From Bacteroidota bacterium (GTDB lineage: Bacteria > Bacteroidota > Ignavibacteria > Ignavibacteriales > Ignavibacteriaceae), in the NCBI GenBank assembly GCA_021815405.1, contig JAKAGV010000005.1, forward strand, positions 62,001 through 126,000: a stretch of 64,000 nucleotides of DNA, in the 5' to 3' direction. Position numbers and translations under genes: made by a program. Shown one piece after another: positions 48,736-58,298 of this stretch; position 1 is the first letter of the stretch; each line of letters opens with the position of its first letter. The notes under the pieces are model-generated. The model saw only the letters and a program-made list of their open reading frames with translations. It was not told where the DNA came from and made no database searches.

Positions 48736-49449
48736 TTATTGGAGATGTTTGTATAACCGCGGATGGTGCTTGGGGAATTTATCTGCGTACGGCGGCGGAC
48801 TTACGGATGCCAAGCCTTGAACTTCAATTAATTGAAAGCCGTATCCCAAAGCTTGTCTGAGATTTTTTAAACTGTGATAGTGAGTAGTAAATTTTATTCC
48901 TTCAATATTTGCTTCTGTACCATTCTTGTGTAGTCTTCTAAACGCAGGATTAAATTTTCCCTTTAATATTAGAGCAATCTCCCATAAGCTTAGCGGCGGC
49001 ATAATTACAAGTGTTAATCTGCCTTCGGGTTTAAGTATTTTGTTGAAATGCTTTGTTACTTCCGATAAATTTTCTACGCAATTCAATCCCCCGAAGTTCG
49101 AAAAGATATAATCAAAATTGTTTTTGCAGAGCTTGTCCAATTCAGTGAAAGATAATAATTCGAAAGATATTTTATCTTTCAATCCGTAAGAATTTATTTT
49201 TGCTTCAAGCTTATTCAGCATTCCTTCAGAAAGATCAATTGCATGAACTTGAAAACCATTCTCAGCCAAATAGATTGCATCTATTCCGGTGCCGGCGTTA
49301 AGCCCAAGTATACGGTCTCCGTTTTTAATATGGCGAAGTAGATGTTTTCTTACAACGGTACGTAATCGTTTTAAAATTTCATTTTGTTCTTCGTACTGAT
49401 CAAACATTTCTGATTGACGGTTGAAGGCTTCCTTTACTTCTTCAAGCAT
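48736..49449 (-). CDS. Class I SAM-dependent methyltransferase, apparently C-terminally truncated
   Basis: 237 aa from ATG 49449; a longer TTG start at 49488 is possible. SAM motif I ILGLNAGTGIDAIYLAENGF and motif II FDYIFSNFGGLNCVE. The end, GLASVSPPPYADKFPKHHPR, then LYKHLQ and stop, matches the approach to the usual C-terminus but lacks the last ~25 residues of the fold. This fits the same deletion that cut the glycosyltransferase. Substrate unknown. Confidence 0.8.
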   Translation of the reverse strand: MLEEVKEAFNRQSEMFDQYEEQNEILKRLRTVVRKHLLRHIKNGDRILGLNAGTGIDAIYLAENGFQVHAIDLSEGMLNKLEAKINSYGLKDKISFELLSFTELDKLCKNNFDYIFSNFGGLNCVENLSEVTKHFNKILKPEGRLTLVIMPPLSLWEIALILKGKFNPAFRRLHKNGTEANIEGIKFTTHYHSLKNLRQALGYGFQLIEVQGLASVSPPPYADKFPKHHPRLYKHLQ

Positions 49450-49509
49450 TTTTTTATTTATTTTTATTCTTAAGTTAATAGTATTCAAACAACAAAATCT
49501 GTGACTTAA

Positions 49510-50286
49510 ATGCTGGATCTCGATTCTTCAAAAAAGATTGACGGAGTTTATTTCCTTTCTGAAAAAGCTTCAATAGGCTTTGATGATAATGTGTATATCC
49601 AGGTAAGAAAAAAAGAAGGTCGTATTTATCCGGACACTGTTGTTAAGACTCTGCCATTAATTGATAAAAATCATCCGCTTAAAAGTGAATGGATAATAAG
49701 GCAAAAATCCAGCGATAAAATTTTAAAATATATTTCAAGAAACAATTATAAAACCATATTAGAAATCGGTTGCGGGAACGGCTGGCTATCGAATAAGATT
49801 TCGGAAAGATGCGGATGCTTAGTTGCCGGAGTTGATTTGAACCGCGAAGAACTGCTGCAAGCTGCAAGAGTTTTTAGAAACAATAATCAAGTCAAGTTTA
49901 TTTATGGAAATATTTTTGAAGATTTATTCACGCATGAATTTTTTGATATGGTTATCTTCGCAGCTTCAATTCAGTACTTTAACGACATAGAAAAAACCAT
50001 GTCCTCACTATTCCGTTTTCTGAAACCGGGTGGAGAAATTCATATAATCGATTCTAAGTTTTATAAAGAAAATGAAACTAACGGTGCTCGCGAAAGGTCT
50101 AAGAGATACTACAGCGAATTAGGAATTCCGGAAATGACTAAATATTATTTTCATCATTCCTGGAATGAGCTTGAAAAATTTAATTACTTTATAATTGATT
50201 CAAAAATCTATAAGATGTCGAAGGTGCTAAAGCTGAACAAAAAACTGCGGCAAGCAAATTTTCCATGGATCGCAATACGTACTTGA
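49510..50286 (+). CDS. Class I SAM-dependent methyltransferase
   Basis: 258 aa. Motif I ILEIGCGNGWLSNKI, GVDLNREEL, motif IV MVIFAASIQYF and FRFLKPGGEIHIID. A Methyltransf_11-like enzyme, probably modifying a small molecule or polyketide/lipid; the substrate cannot be inferred. Divergent from the truncated methyltransferase 60 bp away. Confidence 0.85.
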   Translation: MLDLDSSKKIDGVYFLSEKASIGFDDNVYIQVRKKEGRIYPDTVVKTLPLIDKNHPLKSEWIIRQKSSDKILKYISRNNYKTILEIGCGNGWLSNKISERCGCLVAGVDLNREELLQAARVFRNNNQVKFIYGNIFEDLFTHEFFDMVIFAASIQYFNDIEKTMSSLFRFLKPGGEIHIIDSKFYKENETNGARERSKRYYSELGIPEMTKYYFHHSWNELEKFNYFIIDSKIYKMSKVLKLNKKLRQANFPWIAIRT

Positions 50287-50354
50287 AAGCGGCTTATCCG
50301 GATATAATTTTGTTATCCTTAAGTATTAGAAAAGATGTTGTCAGATAATAATTT

Positions 50355-50476
50355 ACTGAAGTTACGCAATTGTCATGCTGAACTTGTTTCAGCATCTAAA
50401 AAAGTCTAAAAATAATGATTCCGAAACAAGTTCAGAATGACAAATGAACCAATTTATTCATTTTGCATAACTTCAG
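50355..50476. mobile_element. 122-bp MITE-like element, variant copy 4
   Basis: A diverged relative with ends ACTGAAGTTACGCAA / TTGCATAACTTCAG and the same internal CATGCTGAACTTG palindrome. TAATTT flanks both sides (50349-50354 and 50477-50482), again a 6-bp duplication. Confidence 0.82.
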
Positions 50477-50557
50477 TAATTTATCTGTTTTAACACTGTA
50501 ATTTATTTTTCTTTCGTATTTTTAAAGTCCGAAATTTTAGTGTTGGTCGAATAAAAA

Positions 50558-53500
50558 ATGAATATAGTAAGTTCTGTTGCAAGTTTTGAAAAGATAAAGC
50601 GGCTTAGAGAGACAGTAAAAGATAAAAATGCAGTTAGAACATCACCTCTTTTCGGCTCATCAAAAAGTATCTTTATAAAAGAACTTTTAGATTCAGAAAA
50701 CCAAATTGTAGTGCTTCTTCCGGATACGCAGAGTACCGCCGAATTTCATGCCGAGCTTGATGTACTCGGCATTTCGGAATTTTCGCTTTCGCTGACAGAG
50801 ATTAAACCTGAAACTCTGCAGGAAACATTAACCGAAATATCGAAGAGGGAAAAGTTTGTACTTTCTTCAACGTATGAAATACTAAATTGCGTTCTTCCTC
50901 CTAAAGATCAAATTGAAAAGAAGACAACAAAGATCCAGGTTGGCGGAGAACTGACTTACGGCGATTTGATTGAATACTTGAATCTGCTGAATTACCAGAA
51001 AGATAAATTTGTAGAAGCCCCGGGCTATTATTCACAGCGCGGAGCTATAATTGATTACTGGTCATACAGTGAGAAGAATCCGGTAAGGCTTGAGTTTGAC
51101 GGTGACTTTCTTGAATCGATAAGATACTTTGATCCGGAAAGCCAGCGTTCTATTGAAGCGGCGGAAATAGTTACGCTTGCCGGACAGTTGAATGCAGAAG
51201 AACAGAATGCGGCGTCAGATATTTTTGATTACCTCAGCAATCCAATCGTAATTGCCTCATCTTATGAATTGAGCAATTTGAAGGAGACCAGGATAAATTT
51301 ATTTAATCAATCGGAATCTGAGGTTGAAAATTCTCTCCAGCCGGATTTCAGCGAAGACGACGAAGATATTCCCGAGGAAATTTCGTCTGCTGTCAACTCC
51401 GCAGAAACAGAGATTATAAGTTACGACTACTCTTCGAAACAAAATGTAAGATGGCTTATTGAAGAAGAGCTGGCTTCATCCGGTGAAAGGATAGACATCG
51501 GCTTTTCCGAAGCACCGCCTATTAACGCTAACTATCCAATTCTTTTTTCTATTCTAAAAGATTATGCAGACCAGAATTTTCAAATTATAATTACTACCGA
51601 AAACGAGCTGCAGTCTGTCAGATTAAAAGATCTCCTGGTTGAATTTAACAGCGGACTTAGCGAGTTGATCGAGTCTTCAAAGGTTAATATTGAAACTCTT
51701 GCCATCAAAAGCGGATTCTTAAATAAAGAAGAAAAATATCTTTTGCTTACCGATTACCAGATATTTAACAAGCCGTATAGGACAAAAATATCCACAGCAA
51801 AAAAATATAAGAAGTCTACAAGGCAAAGTAAGATTGCATCGATTAAAAGAGGCGATTACGTTGTTCATGAAGACTACGGAATAGGCAAGTATACCGGGCT
51901 TGAGACAATTAAGATCGGCGATGTAAACCAGGAGTCGATGAAGATAATTTACAACGAAGGTGGAGTTGTATATGTAAACTTGAACTACCTTACTCTTGTA
52001 AAAAAATATTCTTCAAGCGACAACACCGGCGCGTCAATTGTCCCGACGTTATCAACTCTCGGAACAGGTGAATGGCAGAAGACAAAGCAAAAGACAAAGA
52101 AAAAAATTAAAGAAGCTGCAAGAGACTTGATAGAGCTTTATGCAAAGCGAAAGGCAACCAAAGGCTACAGCTTTAATCCGGATACGGTTTGGCAAAAGGA
52201 ACTTGAGGCATCGTTCTTTTATGAAGATACTCCCGATCAGGAAAAGGTAACGGAGGAGGTAAAAGAGGATATGGAAGCCGATAATCCGATGGACAGGCTT
52301 GTATGCGGTGATGTAGGTTTCGGAAAAACTGAAATTGCTGTCAGAGCAGCTTTTAAAGCAGCCCAAGAAGGGAAACAGACAGCGGTGCTCGTACCTACAA
52401 CAATATTAGCTGAGCAGCACTTCAATACTTTTACCGATAGATTAACGCAGTTCCCTGTTAAGGTTGCGGTGCTTTCAAGGTTCCAAACTAAAAAGCAGCA
52501 GGCTGAAACTCTTAATGATTTAAGCGAAGGCAAAGTTGATGTAATAATTAGTACGCATCGTCTGCTTTCTAATGATGTAAAGTTTAAGGATCTTGGTTTG
52601 CTTATTATCGATGAAGAACACCGGTTCGGAGTAATGGCAAAAGAAAAGCTTCGCTCGCTGAAGTTGAATGTTGATACTCTTACTTTAACCGCAACGCCGA
52701 TTCCGCGTACGTTAAATCTTTCTTTACTCGGAGCGAGAGACTTATCAATAATTGCAACGCCGCCGCCTAACAGGCAGCCGATTTATACTCAAGTATCAGT
52801 GTTCGATATTTTCAAAATAAAAGAATGGATAATGCATGAGCTGAGCAGGAACGGTCAGATTTATATTGTTCATGACAGAGTTCAATCAATTGATAAGCTT
52901 GCCGGATATATTCAACGTAACATGCCCGACGTAAAAATTGCAATTGCACACGGTCAAATGAAGCCGCTTCAGCTTGAAGAAGTAATCCACGGATTTCTAA
53001 ATAAAAAATTTGATGTACTAATCTCGACGAAAATAATTGAATCCGGAATAGATATACCGAACGTTAATACAATTATAATTAACCGTGCTGATAGGTTCGG
53101 GCTTGCCGAGCTTCACCAGCTTAGAGGACGAGTAGGCAGGTCTAACCGTCAGGCTTATGCATATTTTATTGTACCTTCGCTTAACGGAATAACTAAAAAG
53201 GCAATGCGCCGCCTGCAGGCAATTGAAGAATATACAGACGTCGGCGCCGGATTTAATATTTCAATGCGGGACCTTGAAATAAGGGGAGCCGGAAATCTTT
53301 TAGGAAGAGAGCAGTCAGGTTTTATTAACGAAGTCGGTTTCGATCTTTACATCAAACTAATAAACGAAGCTGTTGAAGAGTTGAAGTACGAAGAATTTAA
53401 AGAAGTCTTTAATGCGCTTCCAAAGCATGAAGAAAGAACAGAGCCGACGATAGACACTTATTATGAAATCGGAATACCGGCGGAATACATGCCTGAACAG

Positions 53501-53944
53501 ATGGACCGCTTGAATTTCTATACTGCGCTTTATTCAATAAAAGAAATATCGGAAATTGAAGAGCTTCGCGAGGAGATGATCGACCGCTTCGGACCGCTTT
53601 CGGTGCTTGTAGAAAGGCTCGTCGCAGTTGCCGTACTTAAGTATTATTCTTCTTATGCCTTGTTTGAAAGGATTATAATTCAAAGAAAAGAAATTTCAAT
53701 TCTTCTTCCAAAGGGACAGAACGAAGAATATTACAAGTTCAAATTCATAGCGCTGCTTAAGTTCATTATGGATGAATATAAAGAGACAATCAAGTTCCAT
53801 CAGCAGAAAGATGTAATGAAGCTTGTTGTACAAAATAAATTTGAATCGCCTGAAAAGTTGATGACATTTTTGATTAAATTTGTAAAGAGAGTTGTGGAGC
53901 TTTTCCGGATAGAAATAAAAGAAAATATAGAGCAAAGCGCATAG
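50558..53944 (+). CDS. mfd: Transcription-repair coupling factor Mfd
   Basis: 1128 aa. UvrB-like N-terminal part with FVEAPGYYSQRGAIIDYWS, RNA-polymerase-binding CarD-like domain near 430 (RGDYVVHEDYGIGKYTGLE), RecG-like translocase with Walker A GDVGFGKTE (about 583) and DEEH (about 683), then a C-terminal TRCF domain. It displaces stalled RNA polymerase and recruits UvrA. Somewhat shorter than the enterobacterial form. ATG at 50558. Confidence 0.97.
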   Translation: MNIVSSVASFEKIKRLRETVKDKNAVRTSPLFGSSKSIFIKELLDSENQIVVLLPDTQSTAEFHAELDVLGISEFSLSLTEIKPETLQETLTEISKREKFVLSSTYEILNCVLPPKDQIEKKTTKIQVGGELTYGDLIEYLNLLNYQKDKFVEAPGYYSQRGAIIDYWSYSEKNPVRLEFDGDFLESIRYFDPESQRSIEAAEIVTLAGQLNAEEQNAASDIFDYLSNPIVIASSYELSNLKETRINLFNQSESEVENSLQPDFSEDDEDIPEEISSAVNSAETEIISYDYSSKQNVRWLIEEELASSGERIDIGFSEAPPINANYPILFSILKDYADQNFQIIITTENELQSVRLKDLLVEFNSGLSELIESSKVNIETLAIKSGFLNKEEKYLLLTDYQIFNKPYRTKISTAKKYKKSTRQSKIASIKRGDYVVHEDYGIGKYTGLETIKIGDVNQESMKIIYNEGGVVYVNLNYLTLVKKYSSSDNTGASIVPTLSTLGTGEWQKTKQKTKKKIKEAARDLIELYAKRKATKGYSFNPDTVWQKELEASFFYEDTPDQEKVTEEVKEDMEADNPMDRLVCGDVGFGKTEIAVRAAFKAAQEGKQTAVLVPTTILAEQHFNTFTDRLTQFPVKVAVLSRFQTKKQQAETLNDLSEGKVDVIISTHRLLSNDVKFKDLGLLIIDEEHRFGVMAKEKLRSLKLNVDTLTLTATPIPRTLNLSLLGARDLSIIATPPPNRQPIYTQVSVFDIFKIKEWIMHELSRNGQIYIVHDRVQSIDKLAGYIQRNMPDVKIAIAHGQMKPLQLEEVIHGFLNKKFDVLISTKIIESGIDIPNVNTIIINRADRFGLAELHQLRGRVGRSNRQAYAYFIVPSLNGITKKAMRRLQAIEEYTDVGAGFNISMRDLEIRGAGNLLGREQSGFINEVGFDLYIKLINEAVEELKYEEFKEVFNALPKHEERTEPTIDTYYEIGIPAEYMPEQMDRLNFYTALYSIKEISEIEELREEMIDRFGPLSVLVERLVAVAVLKYYSSYALFERIIIQRKEISILLPKGQNEEYYKFKFIALLKFIMDEYKETIKFHQQKDVMKLVVQNKFESPEKLMTFLIKFVKRVVELFRIEIKENIEQSA

Positions 53945-54029
53945 AATAAGGTACTGAAATATTTATTGGATTAGAACTTTGCTCTTAGTTCTTTACACGA
54001 TGCCCTATGCTAAAAATTATGAGGACAAG

Positions 54030-54587
54030 ATGAAAATAGCATTTATAGTATTTAATGATATGACGCTGCTTGATTTTGCAGGCGTTTATGACGCACTTAC
54101 GAGATTGAAAGAATTAAAATTGAAGACGGATCTGGATTGGGATATCTGTGCCTTCTCGGAAACAATACGGGATAAACATGGGCTGAAAATTATTCCTGAT
54201 AAAGTAAGAAACAACCTCAGCAAGTATGATGTCATAATTATTCCAGGGGGCTTCGGTACAAGGAGTCTGCAGAACGACACAGAATTTATAGATTGGATTA
54301 AAGCTGCTCATAATATTCAATATAAAATTTCAGTTTGTACCGGTAGCTTAATTCTTGGTGCAGCGGGATTTTTGAAAGGCAAGCGAGCAACTACTAACTT
54401 TAATGAATACGAATCACTTCAACAGTACTGCGGCGAAGTTGTTAAAGAAAGAATTGTCGAAGACCAGGATATAATTACATCCGGTGCTGTTTCATCTTCA
54501 ATTGACCTTGGTTTATATTTATGCGAAAAGTGGGCAGGGAAAGAAGCAAGGGAAAAGATTAGAGAGATGATTGATTATCATCCATAA
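54030..54587 (+). CDS. DJ-1/PfpI family protein
   Basis: 185 aa from ATG 54030 with GAGG six bases upstream; an earlier start is a 5' artefact. MTLLDFAGVYDALTRL, IIIPGGFGTRSL and the nucleophile elbow SVCTGSLILGAAGFL. It resembles the isonitrile-hydratase/PfpI-like subgroup. A conserved Cys with nearby Glu suggests hydrolase or glyoxalase-type activity. It precedes a 16-bp inverted repeat. Confidence 0.87.
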   Translation: MKIAFIVFNDMTLLDFAGVYDALTRLKELKLKTDLDWDICAFSETIRDKHGLKIIPDKVRNNLSKYDVIIIPGGFGTRSLQNDTEFIDWIKAAHNIQYKISVCTGSLILGAAGFLKGKRATTNFNEYESLQQYCGEVVKERIVEDQDIITSGAVSSSIDLGLYLCEKWAGKEAREKIREMIDYHP

Positions 54588-54624
54588 TTGGATACTTAGC
54601 TTTATGTTCCCCCGGAATAGTGGA

Positions 54625-54669
54625 GTAATGGAATATTGGAGAGATTTTATTATTCCAATACTCCATTAC
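54625..54669. repeat. 16-bp inverted repeat between PfpI and tkt
   Basis: GTAATGGAATATTGGA (54625-54640) and TCCAATACTCCATTAC (54654-54669), one mismatch. It could serve as a bidirectional terminator between convergent genes or be a dispersed repeat. Confidence 0.65.
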
Positions 54670-54702
54670 TTACAAAATTAGTAAAGATGAAAGTAGAATA
54701 AA

Positions 54703-56718
54703 TTAAAGTTTACCAAGAACTTCCTTTGCTCTCGCCGAAATATTCTCCGCCGAGTATCCATACTTCTCCATTACAACTTCAACCGGAGCCGATGAGCCGA
54801 ACTTTTCAATGCTGATTACATCTCCATGTTTGCCGACATATCTATCCCAGCCGTGTCTTACGCCGGCTTCAATTGCTAATCTTGCTTTAACAGATGAAGG
54901 CAATACTGATTCTTTATATTCCTCAGACTGCTGTTCGAATAGCTCCCAGCTAGGGAAGCTGACGACTCTTACTTTTATTCCTTCTGCTTCAAGTTTGTCT
55001 GCAGCCTTAAGCGTTACTCCGACTTCAGAGCCAGTAGCAATAAGAATTAACTCCGGAGTTCCTTTGCTGTCGCGAAGAACGTAAGCGCCTTTTATAAGAT
55101 TTTTTGCAGATGGATATTTCTCCTGATCAAGTATCGGCAAGCCCTGGCGTGTCAGAATTAATGCAACCGGACCTTCCTTATGCTCGATTGCTGCCTGCCA
55201 TGCTGCCGCTGTTTCATTTGCATCTGCAGGACGTATTACAATTGCTTTCGGAATAGAACGCAGCGAAGAAATATGTTCAACTGGCTGATGCGTTGGTCCG
55301 TCTTCGCCTAATCCGATACTGTCATGTGTGAAAACATAAATCGGTCTTATTTTTGAAATAGATGCTAACCGGATTGCAGGTCTTAAATAATCTGAAAAAA
55401 CTAAGAACGTTCCGCCATAAGGAATAATACCGCCGTAATAAGCCATGCCGTTTAGAATGCTTGCCATAGCATGCTCACGGATTCCGAAGTGGAAATTTCT
55501 TCCGTCTCGATTCTCGGCAGAAAAAGCTTTGTAATCTTTCAAGTAAGTATTATTGGAAGGTTCAAGATCGGCAGAGCCGCCGATTAAAGTTGGAAGCGAT
55601 GCTGCAATTGCATTCAGAACTTTACCGCTAGCAGCGCGAGTGGCAAGCTTCTTACCATCATCCTTAAATACCGGAAGCTTTGATTTCCATTCTTCGCCGA
55701 AGTTTCCATTCATAACATCCAAAAGAAGCTTTGCGTCTTCAGGATATTTTGCTTTATAAGTTTCAAAAAGCTTGTTCCATTTTTGTTCTTCTTCCAATCC
55801 ATTAACTTTAACTCTCTTAAAGTGTTCGCTTACTTCAGAAGGAATAAAGAAAGTCGGCTCTTCAGGCCAGCCGAGATTTTTCTTTGTAAGCTTTACTTCT
55901 TCATCTCCAAGCGGTGAGCCATGTGCTGCTGAAGTATCCTGTTTATGAGGGCTTCCATAACCGATATGAGTTTTTGTAACAATGATTGACGGCTTGGTTG
56001 TTTCCAGCTGTGCATTCTTTAATGCTGTCTCCAGGGCATTCAAATCATTTACATCTTCAACATGCTGAACATGCCAGCCATAAGCTTCAAATCTTTTTCC
56101 AACGTCTTCGGTAAATGCAAGTGTAGTCGAACCATCGATTGTAATTCCATTATGGTCATAAAAGAATATTATCTTTCCAAGCTTAAGATGAGCGGCAAGA
56201 GAAGCTGCTTCGTGAGAAACTCCTTCCATCAAATCGCCGTCGCTGCAGATTCCATAAAAGTAATGATCGATAATTTTAATATCATCTTTATTGAATTTAT
56301 TTGCTAAGAATTCCTGGGCAATCGCCATTCCAACAGAGTTAGCAAACCCTTGTCCGAGCGGACCGGTCGTAGTTTCAACGCCTGCAGTCAAACCGAATTC
56401 AGGATGACCCGGAGTAATACTTCCGAACTGGCGGAACTGCTGAAGCTGCTCAAGCGGAATATCATATCCGCAGAGATGAAGGACAGAGTAAAGCAGCATA
56501 CTGCCGTGTCCGGCTGAAAGAATAAATCTATCGCGGTTAAGCCATTTAGGATTTGTCGGATTGTGCTTCATTATTTTTGAATAAAGAAGATAAGCAATCG
56601 GCGAGCAAGCCATCGGCATGCCGGGGTGTCCGGAGTTAGCTTTCTGAACTCCGTCAACTGCTAAAAATCTTATAGTATTTATTGAAAGCTGGTCTATATT
56701 GTTTGATGATACTGTCAT
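54703..56718 (-). CDS. tkt: Transketolase
   Basis: 671 aa from ATG 56718 with CGGAG upstream; the longer start adds an unconserved N-terminus. TPP motif GDGDLMEGVSHEA with NHD-like FYDHNGITIDG, FGIREHAM, LGEDGPTHQPVEHISSLRSI. Interconverts sugar phosphates in the pentose phosphate pathway. Full length; monocistronic. Confidence 0.97.
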   Translation of the reverse strand: MTVSSNNIDQLSINTIRFLAVDGVQKANSGHPGMPMACSPIAYLLYSKIMKHNPTNPKWLNRDRFILSAGHGSMLLYSVLHLCGYDIPLEQLQQFRQFGSITPGHPEFGLTAGVETTTGPLGQGFANSVGMAIAQEFLANKFNKDDIKIIDHYFYGICSDGDLMEGVSHEAASLAAHLKLGKIIFFYDHNGITIDGSTTLAFTEDVGKRFEAYGWHVQHVEDVNDLNALETALKNAQLETTKPSIIVTKTHIGYGSPHKQDTSAAHGSPLGDEEVKLTKKNLGWPEEPTFFIPSEVSEHFKRVKVNGLEEEQKWNKLFETYKAKYPEDAKLLLDVMNGNFGEEWKSKLPVFKDDGKKLATRAASGKVLNAIAASLPTLIGGSADLEPSNNTYLKDYKAFSAENRDGRNFHFGIREHAMASILNGMAYYGGIIPYGGTFLVFSDYLRPAIRLASISKIRPIYVFTHDSIGLGEDGPTHQPVEHISSLRSIPKAIVIRPADANETAAAWQAAIEHKEGPVALILTRQGLPILDQEKYPSAKNLIKGAYVLRDSKGTPELILIATGSEVGVTLKAADKLEAEGIKVRVVSFPSWELFEQQSEEYKESVLPSSVKARLAIEAGVRHGWDRYVGKHGDVISIEKFGSSAPVEVVMEKYGYSAENISARAKEVLGKL

Positions 56719-56910
56719 TAATATTCTCCGTTTAGGATAAGTTAATAAATTCAATGTGCAAATATAATTAAAACGGTTCAAAAGCAGTAAAAATTTCATA
56801 TAAATTTCTTTGCGTTTAAATTACAAAGACAATAGAACGCGGATTACGCGGATTAAACTGATTACCGCAGATAAAATATCTGTTATAATCTTGCCGTATC
56901 AATACTTTCT

Positions 56911-57026
56911 GTGTTCTATTTATCCGGTAACAGCTAAAACAATTAAAAAGGGACTTGGCTTTGAAAGATCGGCGAAGGGATCTGAAGCCGCTGATGAGGG
57001 AGAAGAAGAGGGAAAGGGAATTTTAA
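56911..57026 (+). pseudogene. AbrB-type antitoxin 3' remnant (copy 1)
   Basis: TATCCGGTAACAGCTAAAAC through AGAAGAGGGAAAGGGAATTT matches, with small indels, the 3' half of the broken AbrB gene at 57797-58001. No start and no N-terminal swapped-hairpin domain. Its end touches the MNT stop codon on the opposite strand. Confidence 0.75.
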
Positions 57027-57343
57027 ACTTTAACCTCAACTCCTTCTTGCCTTACTATTTCAATAATCGGTGAAACATCATCTTCAATAAATCTTTTTTC
57101 ACCAACAGCAATCGGTTCTATCCTGTTTTCTGTTCTTATTTTAGAAAGCCAAATAGCGGGCATATATTTATCTGTTTCGGAATCAAAGAGAGGTGATACA
57201 AGCATAAGGTCTATGTCGCTGTCAGGCGAAGCAGTCCCGCTTGCATGACTGCCGTAAATGAATGCCTTTTTTATCTCGATTCCTTTAGCGGCTAACTCAT
57301 CTAGATATTCCTTAACAATTTTTATAACTTTTGCGTTAACCAT
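57023..57343 (-). CDS. mntA: MNT-type nucleotidyltransferase (antitoxin of a HEPN-MNT pair)
   Basis: 106 aa. KAFIYGSHASGTASPDSDID carries the GSx10DxD nucleotidyltransferase motif, followed by LMLVSPLF. In HEPN-MNT modules the MNT enzyme modifies and neutralises the HEPN toxin. It overlaps the HEPN gene by 22 bp. Its 3' end abuts the AbrB remnant. Confidence 0.85.
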   Translation of the reverse strand: MVNAKVIKIVKEYLDELAAKGIEIKKAFIYGSHASGTASPDSDIDLMLVSPLFDSETDKYMPAIWLSKIRTENRIEPIAVGEKRFIEDDVSPIIEIVRQEGVEVKV

Positions 57344-57698
57344 AATAATAAATCTTTAGTCTTGCTTAAATAATCATTTATCTTTTCTTTTGAAGGAATA
57401 AAAGGAGAATAATCAGGATACCTTCCTTCCAGTTGATATTTCATTAATACTGGTGAAAGCTCTAAATATTTTTCTTCAAGTTCTAGTTCTGAATGTTCGG
57501 TAAGGTAAATAAGATCATGAGTTTTTGGCGCTGCCGTCTTATTATGTTTTACAAAATTGCTTTTAATATTTTTTCTATCGCAAGATGACAAAAAAACAAA
57601 CCGTGAAGATATTTTCCCTTGTCAATCAATATTTCAGCAGTTTCAATATCGAAACTTGAACCGCTTTTCCAATATTCGATTTGTTTGTTTATATTCAT
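57322..57698 (-). pseudogene. hepT: HEPN domain toxin gene with a frameshift
   Basis: From ATG 57698 the frame reads MNINKQIEYWKSGSSFDIET, then KGKYLHGLFFCHLAIEK, a typical HEPN start. The matching second half (NIKSNFVKHNKTAAPKTHDL, EGRYPDYSPFIPS) is in another frame. The switch lies at the run of six T at 57569-57574 (A on the coding strand); one more base would restore a continuous ~125-codon gene. It is either a frameshift mutation, slippage-controlled expression or a sequence error. Confidence 0.8.
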
Positions 57699-57796
57699 AA
57701 TAAAGAGAAAACTATAAATCATGTTGGGAGAATTTAATCATAATAATAAATGAATACCTCTAATTATAGGTATTTAAACAGAAGGAAATTATTTTT

Positions 57797-58001
57797 ATGA
57801 ACACAAGAAAAGTATTCTCGAACGGCAGGGTAACCATACCGGCAGAGATTAGAAAATAGTACGGCATTAAAGCCGGAAGACGGAATTGTTTTATATCCAG
57901 TAACAGCCAAAACAATTAAAGACGGAATTGGCTTCTTGAAGCCCGATAAACGGATGCTGAAGTCGCTGATGGAAGAGAAGAAGAGGGAAAGAGAATTATA
58001 A
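57797..58001 (+). pseudogene. AbrB/SpoVT-type antitoxin gene, broken (copy 2)
   Basis: Starts MNTRKVFSNGRVTIPAEIRK, the AbrB swapped-hairpin signature, then meets TAG (57857-57859). After YGIKAG a frame change leads to DGIVLYPVTAKTIKDGIGFL and a KSLMEEKKREREL ending at 58001. Two lesions make it a pseudogene. No toxin partner follows directly. Its 3' half repeats at 56911. Confidence 0.85.
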
Positions 58002-58056
58002 ATTCTATCCTAAAATTTTATTATTATTGCATTAGTATTTAAATCTAGAGGTTAAT

Positions 58057-58263
58057 ATGAGCGAATATATTACCGAAAAGCTTGAATCAGATGAATTAGT
58101 TTATGCGATAAATGTTTGGGACGTACAGGAGCTTGCAAGGGAAAGAATAGGTCGGGAACTCACTTACGAAGAAATGTATGCTACAAAAAAAAGAATTGAA
58201 TGGGGATTTTTTGATTGGTTTGAAATAGTTAATATAGCTATCGACGATGTAACTGAGCAGTGA
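58057..58263 (+). CDS. Small acidic protein of unknown function
   Basis: 68 aa with AGAGG upstream of ATG 58057. ELARERIGRELTYEEMYATK, then KRIEWGFFDWFEIVNIAI. Predicted helical; acidic. The pattern LTxEEM...IEWGFFDW is like small proteins found beside toxin-antitoxin or restriction genes, but I cannot assign a family. Confidence 0.6.
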   Translation: MSEYITEKLESDELVYAINVWDVQELARERIGRELTYEEMYATKKRIEWGFFDWFEIVNIAIDDVTEQ

Positions 58264-58298
58264 AAATAAATTTTATCCAACAATCTTAGAATAATTTT

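Noticed and set aside
56815-56880. ACGCGGATTACGCGG-type repeat upstream of transketolase
   Set aside because: It looks like a dispersed intergenic repeat, but no second copy is present in this window to support it.
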